A stretch of DNA of 38,266 nucleotides from Lachnospiraceae bacterium UBA3814 (GTDB taxonomy: Bacteria; Bacillota; Clostridia; Lachnospirales; Lachnospiraceae), in NCBI GenBank assembly GCA_002368575.1, contig DFEA01000112.1, positions 3,176 through 41,441 of the forward strand. Direction: 5' to 3'. The notes below the pieces were generated by a model, which made no database searches, was not told where the DNA came from, and worked only from the letters and a program-made list of their open reading frames with translations. Position numbers and translations under genes: made by a program. Every line of letters starts with the position of its first letter. Position 1 is the first letter of the stretch. Below, in pieces: positions 26,064 to 34,172 of this stretch.

Positions 26064-26927
26064 ATGAGCGGAATACTTGATAAATTCAGACTCGACGGGA
26101 AAGTGGCGTGGATAACCGGAGCCTCCTACGGCCTCGGGCTTGCCTACGCACAGGCCTATGCAGAGGCAGGGGCTAAGATCGCCTTCAACGATATCAACCA
26201 GGAGCTTGTGGACAGGGGAATGGCTGAATACAGGAAGCTGGGGATAGATGCCTATGGCGCGGTATGTGACGTGACAAAGGAGGCGGAGGTTGAGGCCTTC
26301 GTTAAGACTGTGAACGAAAAGTTCGGCTCCATAGACATCCTTGTAAACAATGCCGGTATCATAAAGAGGATACCTATGACCGAGATGACCCTTGAGCAGT
26401 GGAACCAGGTTATAAACGTAGACCTTACCGGGCCGTTTATATGTTCAAAGGCGGTCCTGCCCGGGATGATAAAGAAGGGCTCAGGAAAGATCATCAATGC
26501 GTGCTCTATGATGAGCGAGCTTGGAAGGGAAACGGTTTCGGCCTACGCTGCGGCAAAGGGCGGGCTAAAGATGCTTACAAAGAACATCTGCTCAGAGTAC
26601 GGTCAGTACAATATCCAGTGCAACGCTATAGGCCCCGGCTACATAGCCACCCCTCAGACCGCGCCTCTCAGGGAGAAGCAGGAGGACGGCTCCATGCATC
26701 CCTTTGACAGGTTCATACGTTCCAAGACCCCCGCTCAGAGATGGGGAAGGACCGAGGATCTTATGGGGCTTGCCGTTTTTCTGGCCTCACCTGCTTCGGA
26801 CTTCATCAACGGTCAGGTCGTTTATATTGACGGCGGAATACTTGCCTATATCGGGCAGGATCCCTCAAATCTTGACGAATCGAAATTCAAGGCTGAGGAA
26901 GAGTCGGATATCAAGGTGGCAGATTAA
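26064..26927 (+). CDS. SDR oxidoreductase, gluconate 5-dehydrogenase-like
   Basis: This is a cytoplasmic NAD(P)-dependent short-chain dehydrogenase of 287 aa. It has the cofactor motif TGASYGLG (from Thr18), NNAG, and the catalytic Ser148, Tyr161 and Lys165 (YAAAK). Segments such as FNDINQELVDRG, NAGIIKRIPM, SMMSELGRETVSAY and the end YIDGGILAYIG resemble gluconate 5-dehydrogenase (5-keto-D-gluconate reductase) of streptococci and gut bacteria, so sugar-acid redox is the best call. An in-frame ATG at 25950 was rejected: the added 38 residues span the palindrome, and AAAGGAAAGGAAG sits just before 26064. It is a separate unit after the liv terminator. Confidence 0.85.
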   Translation: MSGILDKFRLDGKVAWITGASYGLGLAYAQAYAEAGAKIAFNDINQELVDRGMAEYRKLGIDAYGAVCDVTKEAEVEAFVKTVNEKFGSIDILVNNAGIIKRIPMTEMTLEQWNQVINVDLTGPFICSKAVLPGMIKKGSGKIINACSMMSELGRETVSAYAAAKGGLKMLTKNICSEYGQYNIQCNAIGPGYIATPQTAPLREKQEDGSMHPFDRFIRSKTPAQRWGRTEDLMGLAVFLASPASDFINGQVVYIDGGILAYIGQDPSNLDESKFKAEEESDIKVAD

Positions 26928-26940
26928 TAAGCTGTTCGGT

Positions 26941-26965
26941 AACTGCCCGGGATGACCGGGCAGTT
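26941..26965 (+). terminator. Terminator of the SDR gene
   Basis: AACTGCCCGG (26941-26950) and CCGGGCAGTT (26956-26965) form a perfect 10-bp stem with a 5-nt loop, followed by TCGTTATTTGT. It begins 14 nt after the SDR stop. Confidence 0.8.
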
Positions 26966-26999
26966 TCGTTATTTGTATCTTTATTAAGGAGGTGAACGG

Positions 27000-28214
27000 A
27001 TGCGAAGAAGGACTTACAGGCTGATTGTTGCGGCGCTTTTTGCCGCTTTTTTCCTTTTCGGAATGAGCCGTCCCGTGACGGTATATGCCGATGACGAAGA
27101 GGAAAGGCGTGAGGAGGAGGAAAGAGAAGAAGAGGAAGCGCGTGAAAGAGAAGAGAGGGAGCGCGAGGAAAGAGAGGAGCGGGAAAGAGAGCTCGAGGAG
27201 GAGTGGGAAAGAGATCACTCGGGCGATATATCCATATCCCTGGTGAAGGATCATATAAGGATAAACGGCGCCACACATGCTGATGTCGATATAGATACGG
27301 ATACCGATAAGGAGGTGTGGGTCGACTGGCATTCTGACAACACAAGGGTTGCTACGGTGACCGGGGGCGACAATGAAAATGAGATCGTGGGTGTATCCTC
27401 GGGAACCGCAAAGATAACGGCTACACTTTATGTGGACGGAAATCCGATATCCTCATCCTCCTCCGTTATAACGGTAGGAAGAGGAGACCGCGATCACGAC
27501 AGGGATAAGGACAAGCACAAGCACAGGAACAGGGATTATGTGTACGTAAACGGGATATCCGTAAACCCTGCGGTACTGACCGTCATAAAGGGCCTTAACG
27601 CGGGGATATATCCGAGTGTTTATCCCTCGAATGCCGCATATAAGGCCGTGAACTATCTTTCCAGCAATCCCTTTGTGGCTTCTGTGGATGCCTCGGGCAG
27701 GGTCTACGGCTTAAACGCCGGCTTTGCGACTATAGCCGTTAGGACGGTGGAGGGCGGATATACCGCTTATGTCAATGTGGCGGTGGTTGATTCCCCTCAG
27801 GATATCGCAAGCCTGCAGGCGCACGCGCAGGCAGCGGCAGCGCTGAACGCTCAGCTGCAGGCAGTGGCGGAAGCTCAGGCGCAGGCCGCACAGGCGGCAG
27901 CAGCTGCTTTAATGGCTTCTCAGAGCAGGGATCCGGGCTTCCTGTATAAGGTATCGAATCAGGTGCTTGGAGCTTCTCCCTTCGGGGTGGTCAATGTTCC
28001 TTCGGCCATTCCGATGAGCTATGATATCAATGTGGCCACGGCTATGAAGGCCAGGCCTGATGTTGCGCTTTCGGCGACCTTCCCGTACGATGGCCATATG
28101 GTATGCATGACGCTGCCGGCAGGCTTTGATCTCACGCCTTATCTTTCGGAGGGCTATGCGGACTGGACGGCACTTCTGCAGAAGCCGGGCGTTACGGTCA
28201 TAAAGCTTAACTAG
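27000..28214 (+). CDS. Secreted Ig-like (BIG2) repeat protein with Glu/Arg-rich segment
   Basis: This 404-aa protein is predicted to be exported and has no known activity. A signal peptide covers about 1-31 (VYA-DD cleavage region). A highly charged, almost uninterrupted Glu/Arg segment at about 33-72 looks like a single stable alpha-helix. Two bacterial Ig-like (BIG2) domains follow at about 74-160 and 182-262, recognisable by SDNTRVATV and SSNPFVASV with following G-x-A-x-I strands. They are joined by an Asp/His/Lys/Arg linker. An Ala/Gln-rich helix at about 270-308 leads to a C-terminal domain of about 85 residues. No sortase motif or SLH domain was found. AAGGAGGTGA precedes the ATG. Surface or cell-wall spacer roles are inference. 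Confidence 0.75.
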   Translation: MRRRTYRLIVAALFAAFFLFGMSRPVTVYADDEEERREEEEREEEEAREREEREREEREERERELEEEWERDHSGDISISLVKDHIRINGATHADVDIDTDTDKEVWVDWHSDNTRVATVTGGDNENEIVGVSSGTAKITATLYVDGNPISSSSSVITVGRGDRDHDRDKDKHKHRNRDYVYVNGISVNPAVLTVIKGLNAGIYPSVYPSNAAYKAVNYLSSNPFVASVDASGRVYGLNAGFATIAVRTVEGGYTAYVNVAVVDSPQDIASLQAHAQAAAALNAQLQAVAEAQAQAAQAAAAALMASQSRDPGFLYKVSNQVLGASPFGVVNVPSAIPMSYDINVATAMKARPDVALSATFPYDGHMVCMTLPAGFDLTPYLSEGYADWTALLQKPGVTVIKLN

Positions 28215-28227
28215 GGCATCGGCAACA

Positions 28228-28269
28228 GCAAATAAAAACAGGCTGCGCAGGCAGCCTGTTTTTATTTGC
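28228..28269. terminator. Strong bidirectional terminator
   Basis: A perfect 19-bp stem (28228-28246 with 28251-28269) with a 4-nt loop contains an A-run on one arm and a T-run on the other, so it works as an intrinsic terminator in both directions. It lies between convergent genes. Confidence 0.9.
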
Positions 28270-28299
28270 GCAACTTCGCCCTTGGACAAACCCTCCGGA

Positions 28300-29172
28300 T
28301 CAGTCTGTCTGGATCATCTTTCTGCTTAAGGAGTGATCGGTCCCGAAGTATTTCCGGGAAAGCCCCCTAAGCGTGCCGTCCTCACTCAGCTCCGAAATAG
28401 CCTTGTTTATAGCCTCTATAAGGCTTTCCGACTGCGCTTCCTTCCTCAGGCATATGGCGATCTCCGTAGGCTCATCGGTAACGGCGACAACCTTTATGGG
28501 AGTGTCGGGATACTGCATCATATAGTCATTAAGGGAGGACAGTGAATTTACGACCGCGTCTGACTTGTCGAGGACTACGTTTTTTATGCTTTCGGCGATG
28601 GTATCAACGTATATGATCTCCGCTCCGTAGGAAGCGACAATATCTGAATAAACAGAGCCGAACGAGGCGGCGGCCCTTATGCCCTTAAGGTCTTCGAAAT
28701 CGGAGATGGTGTTATTGCTGCTTTTAACCGCAAGGGCGGTATAATCATAGGCATAGGGGGTGGAAAAGGAATAGCGCTCCATCCTTTCGGGAGTTATGGT
28801 GATGCCGTTTATGATGGCATCATACCTGCCCTCATCAAGCCCGGAAAAAAGAGTGTCCCATTCTCCCTCGACATATTCGGCCTTAACACCAAGCTTTTGC
28901 GCTATAGCGTCCCCTAACTCCTTGTCATAGCCAACAAGCTTATCGTCATCGTCATGATAGGTCCATGGAGCCCATTGACCCTCCATCGCAAACACTATGG
29001 TTTCGGTATCAAGCACGGTCTTTAGAAGGTCAGCCCTGTTTCCCTGGACCTCCCCTGACATCTGAGGGCTTAAGGTGGAAGTAACATCGAGCCCGCCGCA
29101 GCCGGCAAGCATTCCGGTAAGTACCGCTCCAAGCAGTGATAGCGTTATCCTCTTAAAAGCCTTGCTTTTCAT
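28300..29172 (-). CDS. Amino-acid ABC transporter substrate-binding lipoprotein (SBP family 3)
   Basis: This 290-aa precursor has a lipobox LAGC (Cys25) and a bacterial extracellular solute-binding domain of family 3, the group that binds polar amino acids such as glutamine, arginine or cystine. Typical stretches are GYDKELGDAIAQKLG, WDTLFSGLDEGRYDAIING and the ITPERMERYSFSTPY segment. No permease or ATPase gene is adjacent, so it must pair with a transporter encoded elsewhere or act as a sensor. An AGAGGG site precedes the ATG, and a consensus promoter lies upstream. Confidence 0.88.
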   Translation of the reverse strand: MKSKAFKRITLSLLGAVLTGMLAGCGGLDVTSTLSPQMSGEVQGNRADLLKTVLDTETIVFAMEGQWAPWTYHDDDDKLVGYDKELGDAIAQKLGVKAEYVEGEWDTLFSGLDEGRYDAIINGITITPERMERYSFSTPYAYDYTALAVKSSNNTISDFEDLKGIRAAASFGSVYSDIVASYGAEIIYVDTIAESIKNVVLDKSDAVVNSLSSLNDYMMQYPDTPIKVVAVTDEPTEIAICLRKEAQSESLIEAINKAISELSEDGTLRGLSRKYFGTDHSLSRKMIQTD

Positions 29173-29249
29173 ATCGACCCTCTTTCAGGAACCAGTGTGC
29201 ATTGCTTCTGAAGGCTAAAACCCCTTAAGGTTCCGTCATTTACAGCTTA

Positions 29250-29278
29250 ATATTAAAGAAGATGCACCTGTTTGTCAA
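29250..29278 (-). promoter_or_regulatory. Sigma-A promoter for the amino-acid-binding lipoprotein
   Basis: On the minus strand a perfect TTGACA (plus 29273-29278) and TAATAT (29250-29255) are separated by 17 bp. This is one of the best promoters in the window. Confidence 0.7.
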
Positions 29279-29334
29279 TAAGCAAAGCGTATACGCAAAA
29301 GCGCCTTCGGTATCTTTTAATACTACAGTGCGGC

Positions 29335-29363
29335 TTGTTTAAAACCCTTTTCGGTGATACAAT
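29335..29363 (+). promoter_or_regulatory. Sigma-A promoter for the membrane protein-amylase pair
   Basis: TTGTTT (29335-29340) and TACAAT (29358-29363) are 17 bp apart, with a TG one base before the -10 box (extended -10). It is divergent from the 29250-29278 promoter, with about 57 bp between the two -35 regions. Confidence 0.6.
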
Positions 29364-29441
29364 TACCTCGTTACATTAAAAGCAAAGATGGAAACGAAGG
29401 GAACCGTTTCTCTAAAGTAAAGGACAGGGCGGTGCTACGCT

Positions 29442-30026
29442 ATGAAAGCTGCTACGGCAAGTAAAACCACCAGAACAACAGTAAAGAGCGCATCAGCCGG
29501 GGCCTCCGCCCCAAAAGCAGGGGGTGCGGCAAGGAATACCGCCTTAAAGAGCGCAGCGGCAAAAAGCGCTTCCGTGAGATCAACGTCACAGAAGGGTGCT
29601 CCGGCCCAAAAGACAGCTGCCGCAAGGCCCGCGGGCACAAGGCCGGCAGGAGCAAGGCCTGCGGGGGCAAGGCCCTCAGGCTCAAGGCCTGCAGGGGCGG
29701 GAACGGGCGCTGCGGGAAGGATCCCCGCGGGACAGAAAACGGGGACAGCCGGACAAAGGCCCGCCGTAAGGCAGAGGAGTGAGGCTTATGCCGAAAGGCC
29801 GCAGGCAGAAGCCGTGGCTTTACAGACACAGGAAAAGCCCCGCAAAAGGCTGACAGAGCTGACCTGGCCATGGGTGGTGATGGCTGCGGTGATGGATGCC
29901 GTCCTTATCACCATCCTTATACTCATAGCTGGTCTGAGCAGATCCGAAGCGTATGATGAACCATGGTATACGGGAAGCGCGACAGTTACTGAGACCGGGA
30001 GTCTTTATTATGGAGAGGAGTTTTAA
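29442..30026 (+). CDS. Ala/Pro/Arg-rich basic protein with one C-terminal TM helix
   Basis: I recognise no family. The 194-aa protein has a low-complexity, strongly basic N-terminal 140 residues (Ala, Lys, Arg, Thr, Pro) resembling histone-H1-like tails, including five RPAGx-type repeats encoded by a 15-bp tandem repeat. One hydrophobic helix lies at about 146-166 (VVMAAVMDAVLITILILIAGL), with a short acidic tail ending YYGEEF. With positive charges before the helix, the long tail should face the cytoplasm and could bind nucleic acid or acidic polymers; this is inference. It overlaps the amylase start by one base, behind its own promoter. Confidence 0.7.
   Translation: MKAATASKTTRTTVKSASAGASAPKAGGAARNTALKSAAAKSASVRSTSQKGAPAQKTAAARPAGTRPAGARPAGARPSGSRPAGAGTGAAGRIPAGQKTGTAGQRPAVRQRSEAYAERPQAEAVALQTQEKPRKRLTELTWPWVVMAAVMDAVLITILILIAGLSRSEAYDEPWYTGSATVTETGSLYYGEEF
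29622..29696 (+). repeat. 15-bp tandem repeat, five units
   Basis: Five consecutive 15-bp units share CAAGGCC followed by a G/C-rich end (for example GCAAGGCCTGCGGGG at 29652-29666). They encode the RPAGA/RPSGS repeats and are imperfect, so length variation by slippage is possible. Confidence 0.75.
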
Positions 30027-31720
30027 TGAGCTGGTACGATGAGGCAATATTCTATCATATTTATCCCCTGGGGCTTTTAAACGCGCCCAGGCATAACGAT
30101 CATGAAGGGGTCGTTCACAGACTGAGGGAGCTTGACCCCTGGATCAGGCACATAGAGGAGCTTAACTGCAACGCGGTCTATATAGGCCCTCTTTTTGAAT
30201 CCGTGGGCCATGGCTACGAGACCACTGATTACAGGAGGCTTGACGAAAGGCTCGGCGACAATGCCGATCTGGCGGACTTTGTGAGGAAGTGCCATGAAAG
30301 AGGCATCAAGGTCATCCTGGACGGGGTGTTCAATCATACCGGAAGGGAATTCTTTGCCTTTCAGGATATCAAACAGAACAGAGAGGGCTCCCGCTACAGG
30401 GACTGGTATGTAAACGTAAACTTCTATGGCAATAATGAATATAATGACGGGTTTTCCTACGACAACTGGGGAGGCTATAATCTTCTGGCGAAGCTTAACC
30501 AGAGAAACCCCGAGGTGAAGGATTATATCTGCGACGTGATACGCTTCTGGGTGAAGGAATTTGATATAGACGGCTTAAGGCTTGACGCGGCGGATGTACT
30601 TGACTTTGACTTCATGAAGGCCTTAAGGGCGGTGGCAAACGAGGTAAAGCCCGAGTTCTGGCTCATGGGAGAGGTCATCCATGGTGATTATTCCAGATGG
30701 GTCAACGAGGGGACACTGCATTCCGTTACCAATTACGTTATGCATAAGGCGCTTTATTCGGGGCATAACGATCATAATTATTTCGAGATCGCCCATACCC
30801 AGAGGAGGCTTGAGGGCTTCGGCGCGAGCGGGAAAAGCGGCTTTAAGCTGTATAATTTCGTTGACAACCATGATGTGGAGAGGATATATACCAAGCTTAA
30901 CAATAAGGCTCATTTCACGCCTGTCCATATCCTTCTGTATACATTGCCGGGCATTCCTTCAATATATTACGGTTCTGAATTTGCTGTTGAGGGGCGGAAG
31001 GAGAGATCCTCGGATGATTCCCTGCGGCCGGCCCTAAGGCTGTCCGATTACGGGGACGCCATAGCCTCAAACCCCGCAACCAGGCTGATCAGCGCCCTTG
31101 GCAGGATAAGAAAGGAAAATCCGGAGCTTTCCTATGGTGATTACAGGGAGCTGCTGCTTACAAACAGACAGTATGCCTTTTCAAGAGGTTATAACGGAAG
31201 GAGCGTGGCGGTAGCCGTAAACAACGATGACAACGACTACAGCATGAGCCTTGAGGTATCGGGCGCACAGGAATATTACGGGGCCCTTGGCGGAGAACGG
31301 GTACCTGTGAGGGACGGAAGGATACAGGTAAATATTAAGGCCAATTCGGGCGAGATATGGGTGCCCCTGAGTGACGGAAGGAAGGCAGAGGCTCTTGTCG
31401 CCCCGGAGGAGATAAGAATAGTGCCGGGAAAGGCCTGTGATGAGAAACAGGGGTCCGGGAGCGAAGACGGTAAGAGGGCAGAGCCTGAAAAAGCTAAGGA
31501 GAGCGCGGCTTCAGAGCCTGCTGACAGGCCTCTGGGTAAGCCGTCAGGGACGGCTCCCGAAAAAGCAGGAAGCTATGAGGAGGGCATCATCGCAGGGCTC
31601 CAGGAGGCGGTCATGGCTCTTATGGAGAAAAACGGCCAGGTAACCGAGCAGATGCGTAAGGATGTAAGGGACAATGTTTACCACGATTCACTCATTAACT
31701 GGATCAAAAGCTTCCGATAG
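30026..31720 (+). CDS. GH13 alpha-amylase-family enzyme, cytoplasmic
   Basis: This glycoside hydrolase of 564 aa acts on alpha-glucans or malto-oligosaccharides. The four GH13 regions are present: DGVFNH, GLRLDAADV (nucleophile Asp187), LMGEVIHGD (acid/base Glu216) and FVDNHDVER (Asp283). There is no signal peptide, so it should be intracellular, unlike secreted gut amylases. After the beta-sandwich (to about 465) comes a low-complexity Lys/Glu/Ala/Pro linker and a C-terminal helix of about 45 residues that may be a coiled coil. It follows the tail-anchored-like basic protein with a 1-base overlap; the ribosome site GGAGAGGAG lies in that gene. Exact specificity (amylase, maltogenic or neopullulanase type) is unresolved. 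Confidence 0.9.
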   Translation: MSWYDEAIFYHIYPLGLLNAPRHNDHEGVVHRLRELDPWIRHIEELNCNAVYIGPLFESVGHGYETTDYRRLDERLGDNADLADFVRKCHERGIKVILDGVFNHTGREFFAFQDIKQNREGSRYRDWYVNVNFYGNNEYNDGFSYDNWGGYNLLAKLNQRNPEVKDYICDVIRFWVKEFDIDGLRLDAADVLDFDFMKALRAVANEVKPEFWLMGEVIHGDYSRWVNEGTLHSVTNYVMHKALYSGHNDHNYFEIAHTQRRLEGFGASGKSGFKLYNFVDNHDVERIYTKLNNKAHFTPVHILLYTLPGIPSIYYGSEFAVEGRKERSSDDSLRPALRLSDYGDAIASNPATRLISALGRIRKENPELSYGDYRELLLTNRQYAFSRGYNGRSVAVAVNNDDNDYSMSLEVSGAQEYYGALGGERVPVRDGRIQVNIKANSGEIWVPLSDGRKAEALVAPEEIRIVPGKACDEKQGSGSEDGKRAEPEKAKESAASEPADRPLGKPSGTAPEKAGSYEEGIIAGLQEAVMALMEKNGQVTEQMRKDVRDNVYHDSLINWIKSFR

Positions 31721-31797
31721 GTATAAGGGATCGCCGGATCTTCTATATACAGTCAGACACTCTTATCATTAAATAAGAAAGGAAGGAAATGAATGTT

Positions 31798-33021
31798 ATG
31801 AAAAAAGGAATTTCGTTTTTTTTGCTGATGGCTTCAATGATATCGTCACTGCTGCTAAATGGCTGTGCTTCCGTCAATATCACCAATGAGGATGGGGCTC
31901 TTAAGATAAGCGCTTCCCTCGATGGGGGAGCAGACGCATATGGTATACTTTCCGGAAATGAGGACGCATTGTCTGAAGACGAAGCAGATACGAAAGCGGA
32001 AAACACAGCTGCGGACAGCTCACAGGAGGTGCTTAAGTACTGGAGCGAGGGCTCGGCTGCCGCGGAATCGATAGTGGAATACGTGGAGGATGTAACGGAC
32101 GAGGACTCGGAGAATTTCATTCCTGTTTCCGACCGTATCGCGGTATTTGATATGGACGGGACATTGATAGGTGAGCTGTATCCCTCCTATTTTGAATACA
32201 TGATGTTCATACACAGGGCGCTTTACGACGACACCTATGATGCTCCGGAGGATATGAAGGAGTTTGCGCAGGCACTTGAGGACGGAATAAAGACCGGGCA
32301 GATGCCTGATAACAATGAAAGGCTTCATGCAAAATATGCCGGTCAATCCTATGCGGGGATGACCATAGACGAGTTCAAGGATTATATCAGGGACTACAAG
32401 GAATCAAAGGCTGACGGCTTTACGAACCTGACCAAGGGAGAGGCTTTTTACAAGCCGATGGTCGAGGTGTTTGAGTATCTCTGCGATAATGATTTCACCT
32501 GCTACATCGTGAGCGGCTCTGACAGGACCATATGCCGTGTTATGGTAGAGGATACGCTTCCCGTAAGTGAAAACCATGTGATCGGCATGAGCTATACAAT
32601 GGTAGCCTCGGGACAGGGTGACACAGACGGCCTTGAATATGTATACACACCCGAGGATGAGGTGATACTCGGAGGCGAGCTTGTCATCAAGACCATAAAG
32701 ATGAACAAGGTCAGCGCCATAGCCCTTGAGATAGGAAAGGTACCGGTGCTCTCCTTCGGAAACAGTTCGGGAGACGTGTCCATGGCCCAGTATGTGCTGA
32801 ACAACGAGGAATATGAGACCAGAGCCTATATGCTTATGTGTGACGACCTTGAGAGAGAGCACGGAAACATGAAGAAGGCCGATGCCATGAAGGAGACCTG
32901 CGAGAAGCTGGGCTTTGTGCCTGTTTCCATGCGCGACGATTTCAAGACCATTTACGGAGACGATGTAACCATCGTTCCCTATGATTACGAGGATGAAGAG
33001 GCGTTAAGCCCCGCAGCCTGA
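31798..33021 (+). CDS. HAD-family phosphatase lipoprotein
   Basis: This is an exported, lipid-anchored phosphatase-like protein of 407 aa. The lipobox is LNGC (Cys23), then an acidic, Ser/Ala-rich tether to about 105, then a HAD fold: FDMDGT (Asp118, Asp120), YIVSGSD (motif II) and SFGNSSGDVSM (motif IV). The fold is closest to the phosphoserine-phosphatase-like group; extracellular substrate unknown. The ATG at 31798 is preferred over 31789: GGAAGG (31781-31786) then has 11-nt instead of 2-nt spacing. It has a 77-nt spacer from the amylase and may start a unit with the next genes. Confidence 0.8.
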   Translation: MKKGISFFLLMASMISSLLLNGCASVNITNEDGALKISASLDGGADAYGILSGNEDALSEDEADTKAENTAADSSQEVLKYWSEGSAAAESIVEYVEDVTDEDSENFIPVSDRIAVFDMDGTLIGELYPSYFEYMMFIHRALYDDTYDAPEDMKEFAQALEDGIKTGQMPDNNERLHAKYAGQSYAGMTIDEFKDYIRDYKESKADGFTNLTKGEAFYKPMVEVFEYLCDNDFTCYIVSGSDRTICRVMVEDTLPVSENHVIGMSYTMVASGQGDTDGLEYVYTPEDEVILGGELVIKTIKMNKVSAIALEIGKVPVLSFGNSSGDVSMAQYVLNNEEYETRAYMLMCDDLEREHGNMKKADAMKETCEKLGFVPVSMRDDFKTIYGDDVTIVPYDYEDEEALSPAA

Positions 33022-33037
33022 GAAAGAACGGTAATTT

Positions 33038-34171
33038 TTGACGGATACGGAGAGACTTGAGACAAACAGAGAGCTAAAGGCCATATATCTTTTTTCCGAT
33101 AAGCTGAGTCCCGAAAGGAACCCCGCCATACTGAAAAAGCTCAGAGAAGCAGGGCTTGACAGGACGGTTTACGGCAGGAGGTTTTCAAAGAGGCTTCAGG
33201 ATATCATTGACGGAAAAAAGGAGGATGTATGCGTCGCCTGCGGCAGGAACAGGGCTGCCAACCTGGTACTGTGTGCCGATTGCGCCTCAAAGATCACGGG
33301 CAGTATGACCGAAGCGGAGGCTCCTGCCGAAAAGCCTTTGAAAGCACCGGGAAAGGGCTCTGAGGAGATATCGGCAGAAGGGCCTGAAGAGAGAAGGACA
33401 CAGGGGCCCGGGACAAGGCCTCAAATGACCTTTTCTGCCCTGGTGAGCATAATCCTTTTTATCATGGTGCTCGCGGAGGGCGCGGTCATTTTCCTGCTGG
33501 CCGGAGGATACCTTACGGTCGGGAGGGAAACGGTGACAGAGGCTTATGAGCCGGAGGAGGTACTTTCCGAAGAGGATAACGCCGCTATCCCCAAAGCCTC
33601 TGAGGAGGCTTTAAAGGAGGAAGCCCCGGTAACTGCCGGGGCTTCAGGGACTCCGCAGGAGCCTGAGGCAGATGGGGATAAGGGCGTTGATTTCAGAAAT
33701 TCAAGCTTCGGCGATCTGAGACAGGAGGTGGAGGCCTCGGAAAGCGCAGAGCCCAGGACAGACGTATCCATTGCGGATGAATCCGCCCTTATTTACGAAT
33801 GTCGGTGGCAGGATATGGACTGCCTTATCGTTTATGAGTTCAATGATGAGGACAGGCTGTACAGGGCAGGATATTTCTGCGACGAGACCTATACCAATTA
33901 CATATATTATGTAAACCATTTTGACAGGATAACAAAAAAGCTTAAGGAAAAGTACGGAGAGCCGGTCAACAAGCAGATATATACAGGCTCGCTTTACGAG
34001 TACTGTGAGGACGACGGTGAAGCCCTTAATATAGGGCAGCTGAGCCGGTATTATGAGTTTGACGGAGGAAACTGCATAATAAAGGCAAATCTTAATAATG
34101 CAGGAAAGCTTAACTTTGTCATAGGCTATGAATCGAAGGAGATAGAGGGTCCCGGGAGTGAAGACGTGTGA
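33038..34171 (+). CDS. Zinc-ribbon membrane protein of unknown function
   Basis: I recognise no family for the whole 377-aa protein. Visible parts are a helical N-terminus, a CVAC...LCADC zinc ribbon at about 64-82, a charged linker, and one TM helix at about 133-158. An acidic low-complexity outer stretch lies at about 165-245, and a C-terminal globular domain at about 250-370 is rich in Tyr, Cys and acidic residues. Topology suggests a cytoplasmic zinc ribbon and an external C-terminal domain. The start is TTG, because no ATG occurs before residue 90 and the frame is otherwise good; the ribosome site is weak. It ends 1 nt before the next gene's ATG. Confidence 0.6.
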   Translation: MTDTERLETNRELKAIYLFSDKLSPERNPAILKKLREAGLDRTVYGRRFSKRLQDIIDGKKEDVCVACGRNRAANLVLCADCASKITGSMTEAEAPAEKPLKAPGKGSEEISAEGPEERRTQGPGTRPQMTFSALVSIILFIMVLAEGAVIFLLAGGYLTVGRETVTEAYEPEEVLSEEDNAAIPKASEEALKEEAPVTAGASGTPQEPEADGDKGVDFRNSSFGDLRQEVEASESAEPRTDVSIADESALIYECRWQDMDCLIVYEFNDEDRLYRAGYFCDETYTNYIYYVNHFDRITKKLKEKYGEPVNKQIYTGSLYEYCEDDGEALNIGQLSRYYEFDGGNCIIKANLNNAGKLNFVIGYESKEIEGPGSEDV

Positions 34172-34172
34172 A

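Noticed and set aside
29622..29696. CRISPR-like array
   Set aside because: The units are contiguous 15-bp coding repeats without spacers.
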